DNA of 64,000 nt from contig CANMKE010000002.1 in assembly GCA_947498325.1 (NCBI GenBank), forward strand, positions 124,001 through 188,000, in the 5' to 3' direction. Under the pieces are notes generated by a model, which worked only from the letters and a program-made list of their open reading frames with translations, was not told the origin of the DNA and searched no databases. The translations under genes were made by a program, and so were the position numbers. Shown in pieces: positions 34,285 to 41,426 of this stretch. The DNA comes from an uncultured Persicobacter sp. Lineage in GTDB: Bacteria; Bacteroidota; Bacteroidia; Cytophagales; Cyclobacteriaceae. Numbering within the stretch: the first letter of the stretch is position 1; the number at the start of each line of letters is the position of its first letter.

Positions 34285-34415
34285 GGGCTGTTACATGGTG
34301 CGATTCTTAATACCAGGACCACAAATACCATTTATTCACGGCTTATTTTCCGAGAAAAAAGCAATGGCATAAAAGCTGGTTGCCTGATACAGCAATGCCC
34401 ATGGAGTAACCGCCC
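34285..34415. mobile_element. MITE-like element B (131 bp)
   Basis: Ends are GGGCTGTTACATGG on the left and CCATGG(AG)TAACCGCCC on the right, forming an inverted repeat with a two-base slip. Four As precede it and four Ts follow. It fills the gap between the T9SS cargo gene and the mscS gene and encodes nothing. It is the most diverged of the five elements. Confidence 0.5.
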
Positions 34416-34441
34416 TTTTCTAAATATTTTTGGGCAATTGA

Positions 34442-35263
34442 TTATGCCTTACTTTGGTGTAAGTGCACATCCATTTGTGGGAAAGGGATAGAGATACCTT
34501 TGGCGTTGAAAGTATCGTAAACTTTTTTGTTGATATCGAAGTGCACCGGCCAGTAATTTTCACTTTTCACCCAGGCGCGTACCACAATATTCACGGAGCT
34601 GTCCCCCATTTCACTTAGCGCAATAAAATGCTCAGGAGCAGGTAACAGGCGAGATTCTTCGGCGAGCACTTCTTTGAGTAAGTCCATCGCTTTTGCCAGG
34701 TCGTCGCCGTAGCCAATCCCGAAAGTCCAGTCGAGTCGTCGTGTTGATTCTGTGCTGTAATTGATCAGCGAATTGTTTGAAAGTGGACCATTGGGTACAA
34801 AAATGGTTTTGTTGTCGGGGGTTTTGAGGATGGTTACAAAGATCTGAATGGCTTTCACAGTTCCTGAATGTCCTTGTGCTTCAATGAAATCTCCAATTTT
34901 AAAAGGCTTGAAGATGAGCAGCATCACACCGCCAGCAAAATTTTGCAAGGTGCCACTGAGGGCCATGCCAATGGCTAAACCTGCGGCCCCTAAAATGGCG
35001 ACAAAGGAGGTCATTTCTATTCCCAGTGTTCCCAGTGCAGAGAGCACAACGAGCACTTTTAAGATGGCATTGAACAAGGAAGAAAGAAAAGGCTGAAGGT
35101 TTTCATCAAACTTTTTCTTGTCCATCATCTTTTGGAAGAAGTGGGTAAGGTAGCTGGTCAGCCACAGGCCGATGATTAAAATAAATAGGGCTCCGATCAG
35201 TTTGGGGCCATAAGTGAGGATAAAGTCAATGATATGATCTTGATAAGAGGCTAAGTTTTCCAT
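34442..35263 (-). CDS. Small-conductance mechanosensitive channel, MscS family
   Basis: The 273-residue protein (start MENLASYQD; an ATG five codons upstream is equally open) has three membrane helices in the first 90 residues. The pore-lining TM3 is VAILGAAGLAIGMALSGTLQNFAGGVMLL, split here as AAGLAIGMALSG and LQNFAGG. The beta domain follows with FKIGDFIEAQGHSGTVKAI and VPNGPLSNNSLINYS. It opens under membrane tension to release solutes in osmotic downshock. Length is normal for the short MscS type. Confidence 0.93.
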   Translation of the reverse strand: MENLASYQDHIIDFILTYGPKLIGALFILIIGLWLTSYLTHFFQKMMDKKKFDENLQPFLSSLFNAILKVLVVLSALGTLGIEMTSFVAILGAAGLAIGMALSGTLQNFAGGVMLLIFKPFKIGDFIEAQGHSGTVKAIQIFVTILKTPDNKTIFVPNGPLSNNSLINYSTESTRRLDWTFGIGYGDDLAKAMDLLKEVLAEESRLLPAPEHFIALSEMGDSSVNIVVRAWVKSENYWPVHFDINKKVYDTFNAKGISIPFPQMDVHLHQSKA

Positions 35264-35381
35264 AAAGGTGAAATTCAAAGTAATGATTTAATGATAAAAT
35301 TTTGTAAATGAATTTTTGGTATATTTCGTTGTGTTATCTTAACGAAAGTCCATTATTTTTAAAGTTAATTTTAGATAGATT

Positions 35382-35741
35382 ATGAGAAATAAGTGTTATC
35401 AACTCTTTATAGCCCTCGGCTTAATGGCCATGATGGCCTCTTGTACGCAAGAAACACAGAACCGCATCGGGCGGTCTATTCAGAATTGGACAGGCACCAA
35501 TGGGGTCTTGGAGGTTTACTCTGGAGGGAAACTGGTGCGCAGGTTTATTAAAATCGATAAACTGTCAACAGCAACAGGTACCAAAAGTAGCGACACCCAT
35601 CGGCCGTACCGCTTTGGTTACGGTTACCTGGATCTGAATATGAACGGTAAGGTTGATAAGGGAGAGGAGAAAGTGTATTTTGAAATCAGTGATTACTCGA
35701 CAGAATACCTTTTCTTTGAACAGCCTAAAGGTAATATTTAA
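35382..35741 (+). CDS. Hypothetical lipoprotein, 119 residues
   Basis: A lipoprotein signal is visible (MAMMASCTQE, Cys at residue 21). The mature part contains TGTNGVLEVYSGGKLVRRFIKIDKL, read as a beta-rich domain, and LDLNMNGKVDKGEEKVYFEI, which resembles an EF-hand-like loop D-x-N-x-N-x-K-x-D. No family is recognised. It is upstream of the RidA gene in the same direction, 29 bases apart. Confidence 0.75.
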   Translation: MRNKCYQLFIALGLMAMMASCTQETQNRIGRSIQNWTGTNGVLEVYSGGKLVRRFIKIDKLSTATGTKSSDTHRPYRFGYGYLDLNMNGKVDKGEEKVYFEISDYSTEYLFFEQPKGNI

Positions 35742-35770
35742 ACAGGATTAAGCATAGATTTTTTTTAGTC

Positions 35771-36148
35771 ATGAAAAAAGTAATTGAAACTAAAGCTGCC
35801 CCCGCTCCTATTGGGCCTTATAATCAGGCCATTTTGGCGGGTAACACCCTGTATGTTTCGGGGCAAATTCCTATAAACCCCGAAAACGGGGAGGTTATCA
35901 GCACTTCTATTGAAGCGCAAACGCATCAGGTAATGAAAAACCTGAAAGCGATTTTGGCTGCTGCTGGGATGAACTTTGAGCATGTGGTCAAGTGCAGCAT
36001 CTTTGTAAAGAATATGGCAGACTTTGCTAAAGTGAACGATGTTTATGGCACCTATTTCGACCTGATGGCCCCAGCCCGTGAAACCGTGGAGGTCGCTGAG
36101 CTGCCCAAAAGTGTCGATGTCGAAATTTCCTGTATTGCTGTCATATAA
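35771..36148 (+). CDS. ridA: RidA family enamine/imine deaminase
   Basis: The 125-residue protein matches RidA: GPYNQAILAGNTLYVSGQIP, HQVMKNLKAILAAAG and the C-terminal PARETVEVAELP. The catalytic arginine of the PAR motif is present, and the following conserved glutamate in DVEIS is kept. RidA hydrolyses reactive 2-aminoacrylate formed by PLP enzymes. The ending SCIAVI differs slightly from the usual EAIAV. It is followed 17 bases later by a small membrane protein gene. Confidence 0.93.
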   Translation: MKKVIETKAAPAPIGPYNQAILAGNTLYVSGQIPINPENGEVISTSIEAQTHQVMKNLKAILAAAGMNFEHVVKCSIFVKNMADFAKVNDVYGTYFDLMAPARETVEVAELPKSVDVEISCIAVI

Positions 36149-36165
36149 AACCACCTCCTCAATTC

Positions 36166-36615
36166 ATGCCTGTCTTTCCTGTCTATAAAGAAACCATCGT
36201 GCTGCCTTTTTCGGCTTCTATAGCTGCGGCGATGCTTTACACTAAAGTGAGGCAAGACCGACAGCAGGAAAAACAGGAATTTAACGGAGTACTTTCTGAT
36301 CATGGTTTTCGCATTTCCGAAAGCGGCCCGTTGATGGATAATTTCCGTCCGCTGGTAATTGGGGAGATCGTTCCCACCTCTATGGGCTGTATTGTCTTTG
36401 TGAAATACAGGTTGTTTCCTACCACTGTTGGTTTTATGTGGTTCTGGATGGTTTTCGGCATGTGCTGCACTGCTTTTTTACTTTTTCTGCATAAAGGCTG
36501 GATCGCTGCGTTGCCTGTGCTTGCCATCATGGTCAATTACTGGGTATGTGTAGAGAATTTTAACCGCAACACCCGAACCTCACGGGCAAAATTGCACCAA
36601 GTATGGGCGTATTGA
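36166..36615 (+). CDS. Small membrane protein of unknown function
   Basis: The 149-residue protein has two hydrophobic helices at about residues 87-105 (TVGFMWFWMVFGMCCTAFLL) and 110-127 (GWIAALPVLAIMVNYWV), with an N-terminal soluble part (LSDHGFRISESGP). No family is recognised. It follows ridA closely and may share its transcript. Confidence 0.65.
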   Translation: MPVFPVYKETIVLPFSASIAAAMLYTKVRQDRQQEKQEFNGVLSDHGFRISESGPLMDNFRPLVIGEIVPTSMGCIVFVKYRLFPTTVGFMWFWMVFGMCCTAFLLFLHKGWIAALPVLAIMVNYWVCVENFNRNTRTSRAKLHQVWAY

Positions 36616-36838
36616 TCAGGGTAATTTTATAATCAACAAGGGATTAACATCAATTATTGTTAAATTTATACCTCTACCCGTTTTTCGGGATTAGAATAGT
36701 TTTAGAATTGATGAGCGGTGCTATTATTTTAGGCAGAATGTCCCATATTAAGGAGGACAATCTATGGGCTGAAGCACACAACTTCGTCATCAATTTTATT
36801 GGGCAGCAATTAATATTTACAGATAACTAACGAACAAA

Positions 36839-38008
36839 ATGGGAATTAAAAAATGGGCCCCTTTCTTAGGGCTTGGCATGATGGCATTCGCCTGTAACAA
36901 TGCTGATAACGCCACAACAGTACTTCAGGGTAAATTGACTGGGGAAAAGGTAGAAAATGTTGATTCTGTTTATCTTCTTAAGCGTGGGGAATCTTCTTAT
37001 ATCCGCGAAGCGGCAAGTGCAGTGAAAGATGGTGCTTTTGCCATTAAGGAAGCCAACCTTGCCAACGGGTCCTACTACATTCAGGCCCCAACAGACGGTA
37101 CTTTTGGAACACGCAAGCCAACAGTGATGATGTTCTATAAAAAAGGTGACCTGGTAACTGCCGACATTAACCTGGATGCTTTTGCTGATGCAAAAATTAC
37201 CGGTAATGAAGGTTCTGAGCAGGCGGTTTACAGCGCATTCCAAAATGGTGAAGAGGAATTTCAGACGAAAATGCGTGCAATGGGTGAGGAATACCGCCGT
37301 ATTAGCTCTGAGGCCAAAGATGGTAAACTGACAGCAGAACAAGAGGCACAGCTGAAGAAAATTGAAACCGATTATGAAGCTTTAAATAAGCAGTATTCGG
37401 ATTATACCATGAGCTTCATTAAGGAGCACAACACTTCTATTGTGTCTGCTGATCTTTTGGCGCAACAAGCTCCTGGACTGAAAACAGAACAATTGAAAAG
37501 TGGTTTGGACCTTTTACAGGGTGCGGCGACTGAAACAGAAGTTTATCAGCGAATGACTGAGCGCTACAATACCCTTAACGCAACTGCAGAAGGACAGCCT
37601 GTACTGAATTTTACAATGCAGACTCCTGAAGGCAAAGAATTCTCTACGGAGGCACTTCAGGGTAAGGTATTTATGATCGACTTCTGGGCGTCATGGTGTG
37701 GACCTTGCCGCAAGGAGAATCCAAATGTTGTGAAGATGTACAATGAATACCATAAGCAAGGCTTTGAGATTGTCGGTGTTTCTTTGGATAACAAAAAAGA
37801 AAACTGGGAGAAAGCCATTACTAAGGATAAACTGACTTGGCACCATGTTTCTGACCTTAAAGGCTGGAAAAATGAGGTAGCACAGAAATACGGCATCAAC
37901 TCTATCCCTGCAACTGTATTGGTGGATGCGAGTGGTAAAATTGTCGCACGTAACCTTCGTGGTGAAGAACTCGAAGCGAAAGTGAAAGAATTGATGGCTG
38001 CGAAATAA
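36839..38008 (+). CDS. TlpA-like thioredoxin lipoprotein with DUF4369-like N-domain
   Basis: The 389-residue protein has a lipoprotein signal (MMAFACNNAD, Cys19). An N-terminal DUF4369-like beta domain (about 25-125, LQGKLTGEKVENVDSVYLLK) is followed by a helical linker (130-250), then a TlpA/ResA redoxin domain with MIDFWASWCGPCRKENP, the active-site CxxC and the cis-proline segment INSIPATVLVD. It should reduce disulfides or act in cytochrome c maturation or oxidative stress at the envelope. An identical 11-bp-stem terminator occurs here and 807 bases downstream. Confidence 0.9.
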   Translation: MGIKKWAPFLGLGMMAFACNNADNATTVLQGKLTGEKVENVDSVYLLKRGESSYIREAASAVKDGAFAIKEANLANGSYYIQAPTDGTFGTRKPTVMMFYKKGDLVTADINLDAFADAKITGNEGSEQAVYSAFQNGEEEFQTKMRAMGEEYRRISSEAKDGKLTAEQEAQLKKIETDYEALNKQYSDYTMSFIKEHNTSIVSADLLAQQAPGLKTEQLKSGLDLLQGAATETEVYQRMTERYNTLNATAEGQPVLNFTMQTPEGKEFSTEALQGKVFMIDFWASWCGPCRKENPNVVKMYNEYHKQGFEIVGVSLDNKKENWEKAITKDKLTWHHVSDLKGWKNEVAQKYGINSIPATVLVDASGKIVARNLRGEELEAKVKELMAAK

Positions 38009-38042
38009 GCCTGATAATATCTTATTTTAAGAAGTAAGCATG

Positions 38043-38073
38043 AAACCTCTGCCGTTATGGTGGGGGTTTTTTT
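38043..38073 (+). terminator. Terminator of the TlpA-like gene, copy 1
   Basis: An 11-bp stem with several G-T pairs (AAACCTCTGCC with GGTGGGGGTTT) and GTTAT loop is followed by seven Ts. The same 31 bases occur again 807 bases downstream. Confidence 0.85.
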
Positions 38074-38129
38074 ATATTTTATTATATTATAATTATTTTT
38101 CACACCTAACTTTATTATAACCAACCAAC

Positions 38130-38318
38130 TTACTACTCTGTACGCTCATTTGCTTGTTTTTATTTACCTCCTGTAAATTAGATAGCAGTCAAGAAGGTTC
38201 CCATACGGTTTCACAAAATGAAGTCGAAAGTTTGGCAGAAGAAATAATACAAGGTTTGAATTATACTCCACACCTTGGATCCAAAAATCTTAAAGCGCTA
38301 AAAAACATTCAACCATAA
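38130..38318 (+). pseudogene. Remnant of a small lipoprotein gene lacking a start codon
   Basis: The frame reads LLLCTLICLFLFTSCKLDSS, a clear end of a lipoprotein signal with a TSC lipobox, then a polar tail (VESLAEEIIQGLNYTPHLG) to a stop, about 62 residues. There is no ATG; a stop codon lies just upstream, and only weak TTG/ATT starts exist. It is therefore probably 5'-truncated or frameshifted. It sits between the two copies of the terminator, next to another damaged lipoprotein gene. Confidence 0.5.
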
Positions 38319-38328
38319 TAAAATAAGA

Positions 38329-38821
38329 ATGAATAATATAAATATTATATCAATAATTTTGATTTTTTTGCCTTTCGTCTTGTGATTCAGCATGTAACGA
38401 ACAGCAGCAGTTTACCCAATTAGCTTTCAGTAATCCGTCCGATCAGCTGGTCAAGGTTCATTTGTATCCAAAACAGGAATTCATCCAAGGAAGCTTGTAC
38501 CATTCAAGTGATTATATGTCTAAGTACAATGAAATGGAGATTGTACTATCGGCAAAATCATCGACCGTTGACAAAATTGTGGTTTTCAGTTCCTCAGATT
38601 TGTCATGGAGCCCAACAGAGCTGATCAGTGATGTTTTTGATAGTGTTACATTTTATGTAGAAGGTCAAAAGGAACGATCATTTGCTTTTGGAAGTAGTGA
38701 GGATACAGATATTTTCATGAATGAAGATCTTTGGATAAAGTCCGTCGAGCATTCAACGCTCCATACTAATGATTGTAATACGAAGATAGAAGCTACTCAA
38801 TATATTTATGAAATCGAGTAA
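38329..38821 (+). pseudogene. Lipoprotein gene with a one-base frameshift in a T-tract
   Basis: An ATG begins a signal peptide (MNNINIISIILIF) that runs into a stop codon after 18 codons. Removing one T from the seven-T run at 38363-38369 joins it to a downstream frame with a lipobox (CLSSCDSACNEQQQF) and an uninterrupted mature part of about 147 residues (VHLYPKQEFIQGS, VIFSS-like strands, WIKSVEHSTLH). The intact gene would encode about 163 residues of unknown function. Either a recent mutation, a sequencing error or a phase-variable tract explains it. Confidence 0.65.
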
Positions 38822-38849
38822 TATATAGGTACGAAATAAGAAATTTGCG

Positions 38850-38880
38850 AAACCTCTGCCGTTATGGTGGGGGTTTTTTT
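38850..38880 (+). terminator. Terminator copy 2
   Basis: Identical over 31 bases to the terminator after the TlpA-like gene, placed after the frameshifted lipoprotein gene. A CGAAATAAG just upstream also resembles the last codons of the TlpA-like gene. Confidence 0.85.
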
Positions 38881-39203
38881 GTGTTTTATAATGAATAAAT
38901 ATTCATGTCAGTTAATTTTTAATGTAGCCATGCTTTAAAACGGTTTTTTTTGCGATTATTTTTCTTAGAAACATTGAGGTAAAACAAGATATGTTAACAT
39001 AGCTTTACCTCGGCAACTGATTGTTTGTTAGTGGGTTTTGATTTTTTGTTTATCTATATATTGTCTCTTTTTGGAGTATTGTTACCTAAAGATTAAGAAG
39101 TCGGTCATTTAATTGATTTTAGGGTAAAATTAAAGACACCTTAAATTCTTTTTTGGTCGTTTACTTTGCATCACAAAGAAATAGAAACGACTCAATAATT
39201 ACG
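38881..39203 (+). other. AT-rich region upstream of the porin
   Basis: No gene is seen. It must hold the porin promoter; an approximate -7 box (TACTTTG, one base short) lies about 40 bases before the ATG, but no -33 partner at normal spacing was found. Confidence 0.4.
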
Positions 39204-40559
39204 ATGAAAAGGTTATTCGCATTTTGCTTTATATTCTCATACTTCGCATCCTTAGGTTTGGCAGAAGGACTTGACAAAGAAAAGAAGTCAGAGGAGAAAG
39301 GAACTCAGATAGTTTTGGGACATAAAGACAAAACGTTTTACTTCGATGCTCCATGGGATCACGAAGAAGAGGAGGCGGAGTCAGCAACAGGCTTACAATC
39401 ATTGATCAATACCAGCCAGGCAGCAAGCTGGACGAATAAAATTAAGGTATCAGGTTATGCGCAGATGCGTTACAATGATCTTTACAAGACCAACCCTGAT
39501 ATGGAGTGTGAGCAGTGTGATGGCACTTATGGAGGGATGAAAGGAATGTCATTCCGTCGTATCCGTATCAAGTTTTCGGGTTATATCCATGAGCGTGTTT
39601 ACTTCTATATTCAGCCGGATTTTGCGGGTGGAGACAGCAACACTGCCAATTTGAAAGATGCTTACTTCGATTTGATGTTCACTAAAGACCGTCGTTTCAG
39701 ATTGCGTTTGGGGCAGTCAAAAGTGCCTTATGGTTTTGAAAACATGCAGTCTTCTCAGAACCGTCTTTCATTAGACCGTAATGATGCGATCAACTCGGCA
39801 TTGAAAAACGAGCGTGATTTGATGGCAGTATTCTACTATACACCGGCAGTCGTTCAGCAGCGATTCAAGAAATTGAAAAATCAGCAATTGAAAGGTTCTG
39901 GTAACTACGGTATGTTGGCTTTGGGTGCTTTCCAGGGACAGACGGCCAACAATGCGGATCAGAACTCAAACAAACACATCGTTGCCCGTGCAACTTATCC
40001 ATTTGAGTTGAAAAACGGACAGCTTTTCGAGGTAGGTTTGCAAGGATATAGCGGTAAATATGTGACTACAAAAGTTACTAAGGGTGTCATGGCCGAGGTG
40101 ACTGGAGAGAACGGTAACAAAGAAATGATCTCAGCCAATGGTGTTGAGTGGGACGATAGCCGTGTGGCCGCATCATTTATCTGGTATGCGATGCCTTTCG
40201 GTTTTCAAACAGAATATAACGTGGGGGTAGGTCCAGAGTATGATCCTGCAACCAACACGATCAAAGAAAAAACATTGCACGGTGGTTACGCACAGATGTC
40301 TTACCGTGTAGAGGCAGGTAAACAATTGATTTTGCCATTCGCCCGCTACACACAATACAAAGGGGGTAAGAAATTCGAAACCGATGCCCGTGCTTACGAT
40401 ATGCAAGAATTGGAATTTGGCTTCGAGTGGCAGCCAAATCCAGCTTTCGAATTGGTAGCCTTGTATGCTTTCGCTGATCGTACTTATTTGGATTCAGAGA
40501 ACAGAAACAACCACCAAAAAGGACAGTTGATTCGCCTTCAGGCACAGATCAACTTCTAA
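39204..40559 (+). CDS. Phosphate-selective porin O/P-like outer membrane protein
   Basis: The 451-residue protein starts MKRLFAFCFIF with a signal peptide ending ASLGLAEG; 17 in-frame codons upstream are rejected. After an acidic linker (DHEEEEAES) the beta-barrel begins with IKVSGYAQMRYNDLY, typical of OprP/OprO-like porins, then SFRRIRIKFSGYIHERVYFYIQPDF, RLRLGQSKVPYGFENMQSSQ, and ends QLIRLQAQINF with a terminal Phe. It should form an anion- or phosphate-selective channel. The DMECEQCDGTYGG loop with two cysteines is unusual. A strong terminator follows. Confidence 0.88.
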   Translation: MKRLFAFCFIFSYFASLGLAEGLDKEKKSEEKGTQIVLGHKDKTFYFDAPWDHEEEEAESATGLQSLINTSQAASWTNKIKVSGYAQMRYNDLYKTNPDMECEQCDGTYGGMKGMSFRRIRIKFSGYIHERVYFYIQPDFAGGDSNTANLKDAYFDLMFTKDRRFRLRLGQSKVPYGFENMQSSQNRLSLDRNDAINSALKNERDLMAVFYYTPAVVQQRFKKLKNQQLKGSGNYGMLALGAFQGQTANNADQNSNKHIVARATYPFELKNGQLFEVGLQGYSGKYVTTKVTKGVMAEVTGENGNKEMISANGVEWDDSRVAASFIWYAMPFGFQTEYNVGVGPEYDPATNTIKEKTLHGGYAQMSYRVEAGKQLILPFARYTQYKGGKKFETDARAYDMQELEFGFEWQPNPAFELVALYAFADRTYLDSENRNNHQKGQLIRLQAQINF

Positions 40560-40582
40560 GAAATCAAACCTTACATCAACCA

Positions 40583-40617
40583 AAAACGGCGGCCTTCAAG
40601 CAGAAGGTCGCCGTTTT
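40583..40617 (+). terminator. Terminator of the porin gene
   Basis: A long stem (AAAACGGCG/CGCCGTTTT and CCTTC/GAAGG with one mismatch) is followed by TATTTTAT, directly after the porin stop. Confidence 0.88.
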
Positions 40618-40661
40618 ATTTTATGTTTGTATAATTCAAAAATGAACCATAAGAATTATCA

Positions 40662-40729
40662 GGGACTGTTGCACAACTCAGCGCTCTGCATTTAGTGCAA
40701 AATTAATTTACGGTTATGCAACGGCCCCC
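40662..40729. mobile_element. MITE-like element C, minimal (68 bp)
   Basis: Inverted ends GGGACTGTTGCACAAC and GGTTATGCAACGGCCCCC almost meet, leaving about 30 bases inside, so it could fold as one hairpin. The left end shares GCACAACTC with element A. It lies between the porin terminator and the convergent methyltransferase gene. Confidence 0.55.
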
Positions 40730-40768
40730 GATAGCTTGGAAGACATTAAGCATAACGTCTCTGCAAAT

Positions 40769-41302
40769 TTATTTCAACATCACTTTTTTGAATACATCCC
40801 AAATCGTGATGCCCATACTTACCGAAATATTCAGCGAGTGTTTGGTGCCAAACTGAGGGATTTCCAAAACGCCGTCCACAGCTTCCACCACTTCCTCGTC
40901 CACACCAAAGACCTCGTTACCGTAAACCAAAGCATATTTCTTTCCTTCTTCGGCTTCGAAGTTCTGCAATTTGATGCTTTCATCAACTTGCTCAACCGCC
41001 AATACTGTGTAGCCATCAGCCTGTAATTGTTTGACCAGCGGCAGGGTTTCTGGCACGTGTGCCCAGACTACAGACTCCGTCGCTCCGAGTGCTGTTTTAT
41101 TGATGTCGCGGTGTGGAGGTTGCCCCGTAATACCACAAAGGTAGAGCTTTTCAATGGCGAAAGCATCAGAAGTACGAAAGGCAGAGCCTACGTTGTTCAG
41201 GCTTCGGACATTATCCAGAACAATTACGATCGGGCTTTTTTCTGCCGATTTGAATTCCTCAACAGTTGGGCGCCCCAACTCTTCCATAGAAAGCTTTTTC
41301 AT
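40769..41302 (-). CDS. TrmH-type (SpoU) RNA methyltransferase
   Basis: The 177-residue protein has the three SPOUT motifs: DNVRSLNNVGSAFRTSDAF (motif 1), LVYGNEVFGVDEEVV (motif 2) and IPQFGTKHSLNISVSMGI (motif 3), which form the knotted SAM site. It should 2'-O-methylate a tRNA or rRNA ribose; the target cannot be assigned. It has its own promoter. Confidence 0.92.
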   Translation of the reverse strand: MKKLSMEELGRPTVEEFKSAEKSPIVIVLDNVRSLNNVGSAFRTSDAFAIEKLYLCGITGQPPHRDINKTALGATESVVWAHVPETLPLVKQLQADGYTVLAVEQVDESIKLQNFEAEEGKKYALVYGNEVFGVDEEVVEAVDGVLEIPQFGTKHSLNISVSMGITIWDVFKKVMLK

Positions 41303-41344
41303 GCTTGATATATTTTCTTAGTCTTGTTATCTGATTTAAAGGCA

Positions 41345-41376
41345 CAAAGCTAATGGCTTTGTTGTTGATCTGCAAA
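41345..41376 (-). promoter_or_regulatory. Promoter of the SpoU methyltransferase gene
   Basis: On the minus strand TTTG, 20 bases, then a perfect TAGCTTTG. Predicted leader is about 35 bases. Confidence 0.65.
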
Positions 41377-41426
41377 AAGGAGACCAAGGCACAAGTAGTG
41401 CGGCAGTATCCCCTTTCTGAAAATGA

